From contig JAGASY010000107.1 in the NCBI GenBank assembly GCA_017621515.1, positions 1-64,000 of the forward strand: a DNA stretch of 64,000 bases. The letters are read 5' to 3'. Positions 45,022-54,590 of this stretch are shown one piece after another. The stretch's first letter is position 1, and every line of letters starts with the position of its first letter. The notes beneath the pieces are model-generated. The model was given only the letters and a program-made list of their open reading frames with translations, had not been told where the DNA came from and did not search any database. This DNA comes from Bacteroidaceae bacterium (GTDB taxonomy: Bacteria > Bacteroidota > Bacteroidia > Bacteroidales > Bacteroidaceae). A program made the position numbers and the translations under genes.

Positions 45022-45188
45022 AAAAAACAACTTCTTAGACTAAATTATCACCTTGCTAAATTGAGAAAGTCAATTTTGTCCTATTTTATATGATGAATAG
45101 TCCTATATATATGTTGTACGCTTTATTTATTTTCGCAAAGTCTATAAAGCAAATATTGTCAAACTTTTGAATTTTACCACATAAAAAT

Positions 45189-47588
45189 ATGAAAAGAAGC
45201 ATTGCGTATCTCCTTTTTCTGCTTTGTGCTTTATCTCTGAAGGCCGACAAGCTTCCGAAAATACAGTTCGTCACACCATCTGTGGTAAGAATACAGTGGT
45301 CAGAGGACGGAAACACTCCGAGCAACCATACAGGTATATGCGTATATATGCCGCAGCATGTAAACGTGAAAATAAAGGAGACATCCGACAAAATCATTTA
45401 CCGTTCCTCCGAACTAACGGTGGAGCTTGACAAATCATCGACAGCTCTGTCCTTTTACGACAAGAACAGGCATTTGTTGTTGTCCGAAAACCCTAAAGAG
45501 CCGCGAGGATATATCCCTGTGGTGAAAGAGCGGCTGGTCTATGACGACAACTCCGCACGCATCGAAGAAACCGCCAACGGTAAGGTGACAGTGAAAGACA
45601 TCATACGGCGAGACACGATAGGGGTAAGTCACAGCTTTTTTGTGAACTTCATCTTCAGCGATAAACAAGCTCTGTACGGTTTGGGTTCTCACATGGAGGA
45701 CTATATGAATCTGCTTGGGAAAACGCAATATTTGATTCAGCACAACCTTAAAGCCACTATCCCTGTATTGATTTCGTCTAAAGGCTACGGAATGTTGTTC
45801 GATGCGGGATGCGCCATGAAGTTCAGTAGCGAGAGTATGGGAAACGACAGATATAGCGGTTCCATGACTCTGGATGCGGCACAGAGTCTTGACTATTATT
45901 TTATGGCGGGAGCCACAATGGCAGACGTTGTGGGTGACTACCGCTTCCTGACAGGACAGGTTTCCCTTCCTCCACGTTATGTGTTCGGATATATCCAGTC
46001 GAAAGAACGCTATAAGTCTTCCGATGATATCATCAGTACACTGCGCGAATACCGTCGCAGACATGTACCGATAGACATGATTGTGCAAGACTGGAATTAT
46101 TGGCCGCAGGGATGGGGCTATTTGAAGATGAACCGCAAATACTATCCGAGTCCTAAAGCTCTTGCCGACTCCGTACATGCAATGAATGCCAAGCTGATGA
46201 TAAGCATTTGGGCAAACCCGCAAGGCTGTCCGCAGGAGAATGATTTCAGGCAGCAGGGCTATATGCTTGAAAATTCTGTATATGATGCGTTCAATCCGGA
46301 TGCCAGAAAGCTGTATTGGGAATATGTAAACAATGAGTTTTTTTCACAAGGATTCGATGCGTGGTGGTGCGACAGCAGTGAACCGCTCGATGGAGACTGG
46401 AACCGAATGCCTGAGCCTCAGAACGGAGTGGCATACGGGTGGGGCGACCATGAAAGACGTTGGAGACTGAACAAGGAAGTTCTTGGAAACACATTGGGAG
46501 AAGAAAGAAGCAACCTGTATTCTCTCTATCATACCAAAGGAATCTACGAGAATCAACGTTCCGTTACGGAAGAGAAGCGTGTGGTAAATCTGACACGTTC
46601 AAGTTATGCCGGACAGCAACGATACGGTACTATTGTTTGGAACGGAGACACTCATGCCTCGTGGAACTCTTTCAAGCAGCAGATACCTTCGGGACTTAAC
46701 TACATGGCGACAGGAAATCCTTACTGGACAGTCGATGTCGGTGCGTTCTTCACTCGTACCGATCCGCGCTGGTTCTACAAGGGCGAGTTCCCGGAAGGAA
46801 ACAGAGACGATGCTTACAGGGAGTTTTATACACGCATGTTCCAATGGGCAACTTTCTTGCCGATACTGCGAAGCCACGGAACCGATACGGCACGTGAAAT
46901 ATGGAATTTCGGCGAACCGGGAACACCGTATTACGAATCTATCCTGAAAATGATTCGCTTACGGTATTCGCTATTGCCATATATCTATACAATGGCAGCC
47001 ATGCAGACATTCGGCAATTTCACGATGGTGCGTCCGTTAGCTTTCGACTTTCCGGAGGATGAAAATGTCTTCGACTTGAAGGATGAATATCTGTTCGGTT
47101 CCATTTTGGTATGTCCTGTCACAGATTCCGGAGTGACGAAACGTAGAGTTTATCTTCCGTCATCTGCTGAAGGCACAGTGTGGTTTGACTATTGGACTGG
47201 TGCCACACATCGTGGCGGCAAGTGGATAGAGGCGGATGCTACCATCGACAAACTTCCGCTGTTTGTACGCTGCGGAAGTGTCATACCTACAATCGCACCG
47301 ATAGAACACACGGGAGAACAAGCCGGCAAACCGCTCACCATCAATATCTATCCGGGAAAGGATGCGGAGTTCACACTGTACAATGACTCGGGAGATGGCT
47401 ACCAATATGAGAAAGGAGAATACTCTATGACAAAAATCACTTGGAACGACAAGAAAAAGACGCTTGTTATCCACAAGTCTGAAGGAGCTTTCTCTCATGC
47501 TCCTGCGGAACAGGATTTTATAGTCAGAACCCCTGAATGCGAAAAAACGGTGAGATATATAGGCGATAAAATTACAGTAAAAATATAA
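45189..47588 (+). CDS. GH31 family alpha-glycosidase (alpha-xylosidase/alpha-glucosidase type)
   Basis: A 799-residue exported enzyme (signal peptide 1-19) of family GH31. The N-terminal beta-sandwich (about 22-255) is followed by a TIM barrel; the nucleophile is Asp395 in WWCDSSEP and the acid/base is Asp487 in VWNGDTHASW. C-terminal beta domains complete the normal length. Bacteroidetes members with this type of motif include alpha-xylosidases acting on xyloglucan fragments, but alpha-glucosidase activity cannot be excluded. It closes the glycan cluster and precedes the riboswitch-controlled operon. Confidence 0.92.
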   Translation: MKRSIAYLLFLLCALSLKADKLPKIQFVTPSVVRIQWSEDGNTPSNHTGICVYMPQHVNVKIKETSDKIIYRSSELTVELDKSSTALSFYDKNRHLLLSENPKEPRGYIPVVKERLVYDDNSARIEETANGKVTVKDIIRRDTIGVSHSFFVNFIFSDKQALYGLGSHMEDYMNLLGKTQYLIQHNLKATIPVLISSKGYGMLFDAGCAMKFSSESMGNDRYSGSMTLDAAQSLDYYFMAGATMADVVGDYRFLTGQVSLPPRYVFGYIQSKERYKSSDDIISTLREYRRRHVPIDMIVQDWNYWPQGWGYLKMNRKYYPSPKALADSVHAMNAKLMISIWANPQGCPQENDFRQQGYMLENSVYDAFNPDARKLYWEYVNNEFFSQGFDAWWCDSSEPLDGDWNRMPEPQNGVAYGWGDHERRWRLNKEVLGNTLGEERSNLYSLYHTKGIYENQRSVTEEKRVVNLTRSSYAGQQRYGTIVWNGDTHASWNSFKQQIPSGLNYMATGNPYWTVDVGAFFTRTDPRWFYKGEFPEGNRDDAYREFYTRMFQWATFLPILRSHGTDTAREIWNFGEPGTPYYESILKMIRLRYSLLPYIYTMAAMQTFGNFTMVRPLAFDFPEDENVFDLKDEYLFGSILVCPVTDSGVTKRRVYLPSSAEGTVWFDYWTGATHRGGKWIEADATIDKLPLFVRCGSVIPTIAPIEHTGEQAGKPLTINIYPGKDAEFTLYNDSGDGYQYEKGEYSMTKITWNDKKKTLVIHKSEGAFSHAPAEQDFIVRTPECEKTVRYIGDKITVKI

Positions 47589-47694
47589 CAAATGAGCGAT
47601 AAGACTGTCTCTGAACTATCCTTGAACAGTCTCTGAAAATCGGATAAATCTACTTTTTTCTGTACTTTTATTTTATCAATAAAAGAATTAGTAG

Positions 47695-47702
47695 TACTTT
47701 TG
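47695..47702 (+). promoter_or_regulatory. -7 box TACTTTTG for the riboswitch operon
   Basis: TACTTTTGC ends 4 bp before the first stem of the riboswitch, the expected place for the transcription start. Confidence 0.75.
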
Positions 47703-47706
47703 CACC

Positions 47707-47925
47707 AGAAAATGGTTCTCCTCGTCCTGTTTTAAGCCACAGGCGAGAATGATTAAAAGGGAATCAGGTGAAAGACCTGAACAGACCCGCTGCTGTAAGT
47801 TCCACATCAAGTTGGAGGATAAGCAGGCCACTGTTTTTCTGACCAAGAGCCGACACAACGGCTTCGGAAGAAAAATGGGAAGGCATCCTCACAATGGAAC
47901 AAGTCAGAAGACCTGCCATCTTTCT
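47707..47925 (+). ncRNA. Cobalamin riboswitch
   Basis: All main conserved blocks of the adenosylcobalamin aptamer are present in order: AAAAGGGAATCAGGTGAAA (about 47754-47772), the B12 box region ACAGACCCGCTGCTGTAA, GGCCACTG (about 47826-47833), TGGGAAGGC (about 47876-47884) and GTCAGAAGACCTGCC (about 47903-47917). A closing P1 stem pairs 47707-47715 with 47916-47925 (one bulge). A small hairpin GACAAAGACTTTGTC lies at about 47970-47985, between the aptamer and the gene, and may belong to the expression platform. When bound to cobalamin it should lower expression of the TonB-DUF4374-PepSY operon. Confidence 0.95.
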
Positions 47926-48046
47926 GTTTTTTCTAACGCTTTCGGGTAATAAAGCTGTAGAGTATGGACGGACAAAGACTTTGTCTGCAACTATCGTCAT
48001 AAATATTCTATCAATTTATTGTACCGAATACAAGCTATAAAAAGTT

Positions 48047-50419
48047 ATGTTCATAATACATTCGGTACGAATCTTCTTTTGTCTTATTGTGCTTTTGCCA
48101 TTGGCGGTGTCGGCACAGCAATCAGTGGTTATAAACGGAAAAATAACGGACACCCATGGTGCTCCGCTAAGTCAGGTTGCCATTGCTGTCAGTGCAACTT
48201 CACGGGGCACATATTCCGATGACAAGGGCTTCTATAGACTGGAGGTTCCGCAAGGAAAACATACTTTAGTGACTTCATTTATCGGGTATGAAGTACAGAG
48301 CAAGCAAATCACAGCAGATAAAAACAAGACTGTGAACTTCACGCTGAAAGAGACTGCCGTGAGCATCAGTTCCGTGTCTGTGTTCGGTAAAAGTAAAGTG
48401 CAGCAACTGCGCGAGAGTGTGTATAGTATTGATGCAATAGACATCAAGGAAATGGCGAACTCCGTGACCAATGTAAGAGACATCATCAACCATGCCACAG
48501 GTGTGAAAGTACGCAACGAGGGCGGACTCGGTTCGGATTTCGAGTTGTCGCTCAACGGCATGTCCGGCAATTCTGTTCGTTATTTTGTCGATGGTGTTCC
48601 TATGAATACAATGGGCGACAATGTTTCTCTCGACAATTTCCCTGTCAATGCCATCGACCGTATAGAAATCTACAAGGGTGTTGTCCCTGCCGAATTAGGT
48701 GCAGACGCACTTGGAGGAGTCATCAACATTATCACCAAGAAAGAAAACAAGAACTTCATAGACGCTTCTGTCAGTGCGGGTTCATTCCACACCTACGTGG
48801 CGGACTTCAGAGGACAGTTCCAGTTGCCAAAGTCAGGGCTGATTATAAGACCGACATTGGGCTACAGCTATTCAAAGAATGACTATAAAGTGAAGGATGT
48901 GGAAGTGTGGGACGAAGAAAATGACAAATATATATCAACAGAGAAGAAACGTTTCCACGACGACTACCGTTCACTGATTGCGCAGATGGAGTTCGGTATC
49001 GAACGCAAATCATGGGCAGATTTGCTGACCATGTCCGTATCTTATACCAAGACAGACAAGGAATTGCAGACCGGTTCTGTACAGAACATTGTCTATGGAG
49101 CGGCTGAACGGCAACAACATGCTTGGAATGTACAGATGCGTTACAAGAAAGCCGACTTCTTGCTCAAGAATCTGTCGGCAAACATTCTTGCTTCGCACAC
49201 ATGGGACAACTCGCTCACCATAGATACGGCATACCGGCAATACACATGGGATGGGACATGGACACCTACTTCGCGCAATGAAATTACAGGACGAGCAAGG
49301 CAGATGCGCCGATATAAGCGTCCTATGACTGCTGTGAGAGCCAACCTTAACTATAATCTGGACATACACAATTCGCTCAATCTCAATTACATGTTTACCA
49401 GAACAGGCAACAACCGTACAGACGATTTGGGAGAAGATGAAGAGTTTGTGCCTTCCAACGATGTATTGGCGAAGCACATCTTCGGACTGTCATACAATCA
49501 GTTGCTATGGAATGGAAAGGTATCTAATGTGGCATTCCTAAAAGACTACATGAACTATGTGCATGTGGAACAAAACGACCTTTATTGGATTACAAATTCT
49601 GCCTACATCCCTGAGACAACTACCAAGAATAATCTTGGCGGCGGTGTCGGTACACGCATTTCTTTCTGTGAGCCTTTCGCTGTGAAAGCCTCCTACGAGC
49701 GTACCGTGCGACTTCCGTTGGCAAGAGAACTGTTAGGTAACGGTTCGACTGTATATCCCAATTTAGCTCTTGAACCGGAGAAGAGCCATAACATCAATGC
49801 TGGAATATTCGGTACCGTCCGGTTTAACGACAAACACACATTGTACTACGAAGGCGGAGTATTCTACCGCAAGGTGGAAGACTATATACACTTTATCATT
49901 TCCGAGTCGGAAGGCACAGGACAATATGATAACGTGTCGAATGTAACAATGAAAGGTGTAGAGGGAGAAGTACGGTATAACTGGAGTGACTGGCTTCAAG
50001 CTTCGGTGAACTGTAGTTATCAGGATGCACGTGACAAAAACAGATATAAGGAAGATGGTAAGCCTTCGGTCACATACAACAACAAGGTTCCTAATAAGCC
50101 GTGGCTCTTTGGAAATGCTGATTTGACCCTCACCAAACACGCAATATTCAACAAGGAAGATAGAGTGAGGTTCAACTACAATTATCAGTATGTACACTGG
50201 TTCTTCCTGACATGGGAAGGCTACGGAATGTTGGCTACTAAAGCGCGCATTCCGACTCAGAACTTCCATTCGGCAGCCATAACCTATTCATGGCAGAAGG
50301 AGCGATACAATTTCACATTGGAGTGCAACAATCTTTTCGACTGTACCGCTTACGATAACTACAAACTTCAGAAACCGGGACGTTCCTTCCTGTGCAAATT
50401 CCGTGTGTTCATCCATTGA
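48047..50419 (+). CDS. TonB-dependent outer-membrane receptor, cobalamin-riboswitch controlled
   Basis: A 790-residue outer-membrane transporter. Order: signal peptide (1-23), carboxypeptidase-regulatory-like domain (about 27-110, GKITDTHGAPLSQVAIAV), plug domain (about 115-235, DGVPMNTMGDNVSLDNFP and RIEIYKGVVPAELGADALGG), then a 22-strand-type barrel ending FRVFIH. It has no SusD partner. The cobalamin riboswitch upstream suggests uptake of a corrinoid (BtuB-like). The following DUF4374 and PepSY genes, however, resemble the XusABC siderophore system. Both ligands remain possible, with corrinoid favoured by the regulation. Confidence 0.92.
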   Translation: MFIIHSVRIFFCLIVLLPLAVSAQQSVVINGKITDTHGAPLSQVAIAVSATSRGTYSDDKGFYRLEVPQGKHTLVTSFIGYEVQSKQITADKNKTVNFTLKETAVSISSVSVFGKSKVQQLRESVYSIDAIDIKEMANSVTNVRDIINHATGVKVRNEGGLGSDFELSLNGMSGNSVRYFVDGVPMNTMGDNVSLDNFPVNAIDRIEIYKGVVPAELGADALGGVINIITKKENKNFIDASVSAGSFHTYVADFRGQFQLPKSGLIIRPTLGYSYSKNDYKVKDVEVWDEENDKYISTEKKRFHDDYRSLIAQMEFGIERKSWADLLTMSVSYTKTDKELQTGSVQNIVYGAAERQQHAWNVQMRYKKADFLLKNLSANILASHTWDNSLTIDTAYRQYTWDGTWTPTSRNEITGRARQMRRYKRPMTAVRANLNYNLDIHNSLNLNYMFTRTGNNRTDDLGEDEEFVPSNDVLAKHIFGLSYNQLLWNGKVSNVAFLKDYMNYVHVEQNDLYWITNSAYIPETTTKNNLGGGVGTRISFCEPFAVKASYERTVRLPLARELLGNGSTVYPNLALEPEKSHNINAGIFGTVRFNDKHTLYYEGGVFYRKVEDYIHFIISESEGTGQYDNVSNVTMKGVEGEVRYNWSDWLQASVNCSYQDARDKNRYKEDGKPSVTYNNKVPNKPWLFGNADLTLTKHAIFNKEDRVRFNYNYQYVHWFFLTWEGYGMLATKARIPTQNFHSAAITYSWQKERYNFTLECNNLFDCTAYDNYKLQKPGRSFLCKFRVFIH

Positions 50420-50478
50420 GGATGCACAGACAAAAGAGATAAATCAAGCAATTCATTAACTTATATAACAACAAAAAG

Positions 50479-51810
50479 ATGAAGAATTTCAGATTCTTAG
50501 CCTGCACATTGGCTGCACTGGCTATAGGAGGTTCGTTCACAGCATGTTCTGATGACGATGACAAAGAAGTGATAAAAGGTATTCCACAGGTAAACGACGT
50601 ACATTATGACATTTTGGTGTCTGTCGGTGGCGGTGCCGGCATGGGTTCTACTGCTTCAAACATTATCCAGAGCCTTAATTCACTGGAAACAAATACTGTG
50701 GTTGATTTTACCAACATCGGAGCGGACATCACAGCTGTCATGGATGCCGAGGCCATGATTAAGGGTCAGTATTATTATGAAGCAGCACCGCTCGGATTGG
50801 CAAGATACGGCAAGTACAAAGTGACTAATACCGGTGTAGAGACAGTAGCAGAACGTCCTTTCGGTCAGAATACTTATAAAGACCGCCGTTATACGCACGA
50901 CTGGCTCAACGACAGCGAATTTTTTGTTATGGGTTCAAACGGAAACTCAAGTGAAATACTTTGGACAAAGCTTAAGGACGAAGGCAGCAAACTGACCATC
51001 ATGGCAGAAGGTGAACTCGGACTTGGCACAAATGCTGCATATCTGAAGATTCTTGAAGACAATAATCTCACAGCCGGCACTTTCAGCACTTCCGGGCTTG
51101 CCCGTTATCGCAGCAAAGATAACACTATTGTCTATGCTTTCCGTAACACAAAGGACAAGGAAGGTTTCTACGTGGCATTCATTGACGCTACAACTATGCT
51201 GATTAAAAATGTGGTGAGAGACACACGTGCCGAACAGATGGCGGGAACTGCTTACGGAGAATTGCTTCAGCACAAGATGTTCATGGACGAGAATGAGAAT
51301 CTCTATATCAGCTGTAACAGCCAGATTCCGGGTGCAGAGAAATCTACTTGCCAGTACGGATGTCTGCTGAGAATCAACAATGGTACATACGAGTTTGACG
51401 CTACATACGAAGGATACAAAGATTACACAGGCAAAATTATCACCAGCGACTATCTCGGCAACAACAAGGCTCTTCTTTACATACAAGACCCACAGCATAC
51501 GGGGTGCAGCACGGACAACAAGGTTTATGCAGGATGGGGTAGTGACTACAACGGCTATTATGCCATATTGGACTTGACCACAGACCAGAAGTCTGAAATC
51601 GAATGTGATGGAGAAAAACTGCCTTATAGCAGCGGTACTTTCTCACAGCGTTCATTCGTTCTCAACAATAAGGCATATATCGGTGTGAACCCTAAGAATG
51701 CAGCACCATGCGTATATGTCTATGATATCAAGAGCGGCAAAGCCACAAAGGGTATCACCATAAAGGAAGGATTTACTTTCGATCGTATCATATATATTAG
51801 CAACAAATAA
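50479..51810 (+). CDS. DUF4374 surface lipoprotein (XusB/BtuG-like binding protein)
   Basis: A 443-residue lipoprotein: the lipobox FTAC places the lipidated Cys at residue 23, and the following SDDDDKE fits the Bacteroidetes surface-export signal, so it probably sits on the cell surface. The rest is beta-rich and consistent with the DUF4374 beta-propeller fold. Relatives include XusB, which captures ferric siderophores in Bacteroides; the B12 system uses the beta-propeller BtuG in an equivalent place. It lies 59 bp after the receptor gene and would hand its ligand to it. Ligand inferred, not seen. Confidence 0.85.
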   Translation: MKNFRFLACTLAALAIGGSFTACSDDDDKEVIKGIPQVNDVHYDILVSVGGGAGMGSTASNIIQSLNSLETNTVVDFTNIGADITAVMDAEAMIKGQYYYEAAPLGLARYGKYKVTNTGVETVAERPFGQNTYKDRRYTHDWLNDSEFFVMGSNGNSSEILWTKLKDEGSKLTIMAEGELGLGTNAAYLKILEDNNLTAGTFSTSGLARYRSKDNTIVYAFRNTKDKEGFYVAFIDATTMLIKNVVRDTRAEQMAGTAYGELLQHKMFMDENENLYISCNSQIPGAEKSTCQYGCLLRINNGTYEFDATYEGYKDYTGKIITSDYLGNNKALLYIQDPQHTGCSTDNKVYAGWGSDYNGYYAILDLTTDQKSEIECDGEKLPYSSGTFSQRSFVLNNKAYIGVNPKNAAPCVYVYDIKSGKATKGITIKEGFTFDRIIYISNK

Positions 51811-51828
51811 AGTTTTCCGCTGTTTTTT

Positions 51829-51865
51829 GTGGGTGTATCCAATATTTAAGTGGATGCACCCGCAC
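51829..51865. repeat. Family H hairpin within the operon
   Basis: Arms GTGGGTGTATCC (51829-51840) and GGATGCACCCGCAC (51852-51865) pair with one bulge and one G-U. It lies between the DUF4374 and PepSY genes, where it could stabilise or attenuate the mRNA. Confidence 0.6.
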
Positions 51866-51880
51866 ATTACAAATCCATCC

Positions 51881-53338
51881 ATGAAATTCTCAAAATTTGC
51901 GCTTGGCATACACCGTATCACAGGAACTCTCATATCCCTGTGCTTTTTCCTTTGGTTCGTCACAGGACTGGTGCTTGTTTATCATTCCTACCCGCGTCTG
52001 CCGGAAAAGACAAACAATGCCTTGAAGGAGACATTACCGGATTCACTGCCAGACCTCAGTGTCTTCACCGCTATGGCTGGTGACACATTGCATTCACTCA
52101 GTGTACGTCAGTTTCTCGGGCAGACTCTGGTCAGAGTATCTTCTGCCGACACGACATTTACGGCATGTACAGACACGCTGCAGGAGGTGAAGAGCCTCAC
52201 ATTCGCCGATGCGGAGCGCATCGCCCGGCAATGGGTAGATGCACCGATAGCACGCGTCGATACACTCCATGAACGTGCACAGTGGGTTATGTATGAACGC
52301 TATGAGCGCGTCATGCCAATATATAAGTTCACTTTTGCCGACTCCGACAGCCATGAGTTTTTTATCTCTGGAAAGACCGGAGCGGCACAGCAGCTTACCG
52401 ACAAAAAGCAAAGGACATGGGCATGGCTCGGCGCCATCCCTCACAAACTGTACTTCACCAGCATACGCTGCAATCTCAGTCTGTGGAAGACATGTATCAC
52501 GACCGGTGGCATTCTCTGTCTGCTGGCGGCTCTCTCCGGATGGGGCATCGGCATTTATATGCAGGTCAAGAGCAGACGGAGTACGGGTGCATGGAGGAAT
52601 CCGTTCAAGAAGACAGCTTACAGGTGGCATCACATTCTCGGACTCATCTTCGGTCTGTTTCTTATATGCTGGGGAATAAGCGGTTCGCTCGCCATGCAGA
52701 AAGTGCCGAAATGGCTCGTACCATACGACAGCGAATACACCATGTATGCTCCCGATGTGTGGGGCGACGACATGCTTGACCTTCAAGCTTTCAAACTCGA
52801 CTACTCCACTCTGAAAGAAGCCTATCCGGCACTGAAAGAGGTGGAATGGACTTCCATCGGAGAGAAACCAGTGTATCGGATAATTGCTGACAGTGCGGAG
52901 CATTTCGTTGATGCTTCATCAGAGGAGGTAAAGCCGCTTGAGGTGACGGAGGAGGCTGTCATGAACCGTATGCACAAGCTGTATGGCGACAATGTGAAGG
53001 TTAGTGTGGAGAAGATGGAGAGCTATGACGAATACTACCTTTCTTCTGAAGGCAGACTGGCTCTTCCCGTCTATAAAGTCATGATAGACGACAAAGACGG
53101 TTCCCGCTTCTATATCGGCATCCATGACGACTATGTTCGGTTCTTCAACCACAACAAGATGGCGCGCAAATGGATGTTCAGTGCCATGCACTATCTTCAC
53201 ATCAAGTATCTCGTAGAGCGTCCCGTTTTGTGGCATACGTGCCTGTGGATACTCTGTCTGGGCGGTGCATGTGTCTCTTTCACAGGTTTCCTGCTCGGCA
53301 TAAAGTATCTGCGCCGAAAGCTCTTCAAGGGTTTGTAA
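51881..53338 (+). CDS. PepSY-associated transmembrane protein (putative inner-membrane reductase)
   Basis: A 485-residue protein with four clear membrane helices: residues about 9-33, 195-220, 250-270 and 440-465. Periplasmic PepSY-like domains lie between. Conserved histidines occur at helix edges (GIHRITG, WHHILG, MHYLHIKYL), as in the family whose member XusC reduces or releases iron from siderophores. The start ATG 51881 is preferred; a longer frame would run through the hairpin. Third gene of the riboswitch operon. If the cargo is a corrinoid, a cobalt-reducing role is conceivable (inference). Confidence 0.88.
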   Translation: MKFSKFALGIHRITGTLISLCFFLWFVTGLVLVYHSYPRLPEKTNNALKETLPDSLPDLSVFTAMAGDTLHSLSVRQFLGQTLVRVSSADTTFTACTDTLQEVKSLTFADAERIARQWVDAPIARVDTLHERAQWVMYERYERVMPIYKFTFADSDSHEFFISGKTGAAQQLTDKKQRTWAWLGAIPHKLYFTSIRCNLSLWKTCITTGGILCLLAALSGWGIGIYMQVKSRRSTGAWRNPFKKTAYRWHHILGLIFGLFLICWGISGSLAMQKVPKWLVPYDSEYTMYAPDVWGDDMLDLQAFKLDYSTLKEAYPALKEVEWTSIGEKPVYRIIADSAEHFVDASSEEVKPLEVTEEAVMNRMHKLYGDNVKVSVEKMESYDEYYLSSEGRLALPVYKVMIDDKDGSRFYIGIHDDYVRFFNHNKMARKWMFSAMHYLHIKYLVERPVLWHTCLWILCLGGACVSFTGFLLGIKYLRRKLFKGL

Positions 53339-53377
53339 TATTTTTAGTGAGTATATTCGCATAATACTTATGGTCTG

Positions 53378-53417
53378 GTGGATGCATTCGGCGGAAAAGT
53401 CTGTCGAATGCATCCAC
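53378..53417. repeat. Family H hairpin left of L copy 5
   Basis: A 13-bp perfect stem GTGGATGCATTCG (53378-53390) with CGAATGCATCCAC (53405-53417); the loop and right arm contain AGTCTGTCGA (53398-53407). It follows the PepSY gene by 39 bp and may end its transcript. Confidence 0.75.
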
Positions 53418-53474
53418 TTAAATTTGTAGAGAAGGTTTATATAAATAACAAGAAACAGGCTCAAATGCCAGTTT

Positions 53475-54268
53475 TCATTTTGACAAAATGATATTTTCGT
53501 CCAAAACGAAAATTTAACACTTCAAGCAATTTTTTGCTGAAGGCAAAGAGACGAAAATTTTGGTTCAAAGATAAATTATTGATAATCAATTAAATGCAAA
53601 ATTCGTCAGAACACTCGAAAAAATGTGCCGGACACATTTTTTTGAAGAATCTGGGTATTTTAGTAATCTGTTGATTGTTAATATTTTACAAGTAAATCCA
53701 CCGTTTTCCCCTTCAAATGTCATCCAAAACCCACTCGCTTTTAAGCTCCTGTTCGGACACACTTGCAAAGCAAGGAATTATACACTTCTTAACATTTTAG
53801 TCGGCATAAACTGTCTTTTTCTTCGCTTCCCATTGCAATTTTATTTTCAGCGCGCTATTCTCAAATTTTCAGCGCACAGTGAGAAAAATTCCACTGCGCT
53901 GTGATTAAAATTGCAGTGCGCTGCAAATGTGACGACAGTGCGCCAGAATTTTGAAAACTTAGTACTTTTTTTTCAAGAACTCTTCACCGAGAATAAATAA
54001 ATGTAAAAGAGCCGTTCAAAAATGAAACACTATTTCACATTTCGCAGAAGCCTTACGAAATGCGCGTAGAATCCTCGTTCTTCGAGAAAAGTTTGTCACG
54101 CTTCATTTTGGAGCGTTCCAGAGGGCTTAGAATTTTAACATTTGACAAAATCAGAAAGAAAGCAAACATACGATAAACGAGCAAATAGACATCAAAACCG
54201 CCAAAATGATTATCATTTTGTCAGAAAATAATTTTGTTAAAATTTGCATATAAAATTTTTTGTTATGG
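53475..54268 (+). repeat. Family L dispersed intergenic element, copy 5
   Basis: A 794-bp copy; the 60-bp conserved block (54100-54159) is identical to copy 1 and lies 625 bp from the start. The GCGC-rich block is at about 53847-53945. A 93-codon open frame overlaps in position with the one in copy 1 but is not kept in other copies. It is located between PepSY and DUF2723 genes, both on the plus strand. Confidence 0.9.
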
Positions 54269-54491
54269 AGCTTAAAAAACGCAATTTAGCGGATGTTTTT
54301 ATCTTCTACTTAGCCCATAAGTAATCAGTGAGCACATCCACTTGAAAACATGGCATACACTCCACATAAAAACGGGTACATTCGTCCTCTTCAAAAGCAC
54401 ATAAAACAGCATTTCGGGGTTAAAAAAACATAAGAAGCTCAAACACATCGCTTAATAAAGACTTGGCAGCCCTATCAGGAAGCCCAATAAA
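54269..54491. other. Intergenic region right of L copy 5
   Basis: An AT-rich stretch with a weak variant of the repeat sequence (GAGCACATCCACTTGAAAAC). No gene or hairpin of note. Confidence 0.4.
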
Positions 54492-54523
54492 TTTGCTTTT
54501 AGTTGATGTTTGCACTATATTTG
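54492..54523 (+). promoter_or_regulatory. Bacteroidetes promoter, -33 TTTG and -7 TATATTTG
   Basis: TTTG at 54492-54495 and TATATTTG at 54516-54523 with a 20-bp spacer, close to the standard spacing. The leader to the ATG at 54591 would be about 60 nt. This is the most complete promoter match in the window. Confidence 0.75.
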
Positions 54524-54590
54524 CAGCTTGTTACAATAAGAATGAGAGAAACAAACAAATAATACACATTCATAACACAAAAAAAATCGG

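Noticed and set aside
47468..47476. DnaA-box-like TTATCCACA
   Set aside because: A single match inside the GH31 gene without a cluster or AT-rich unwinding region; not evidence for oriC.
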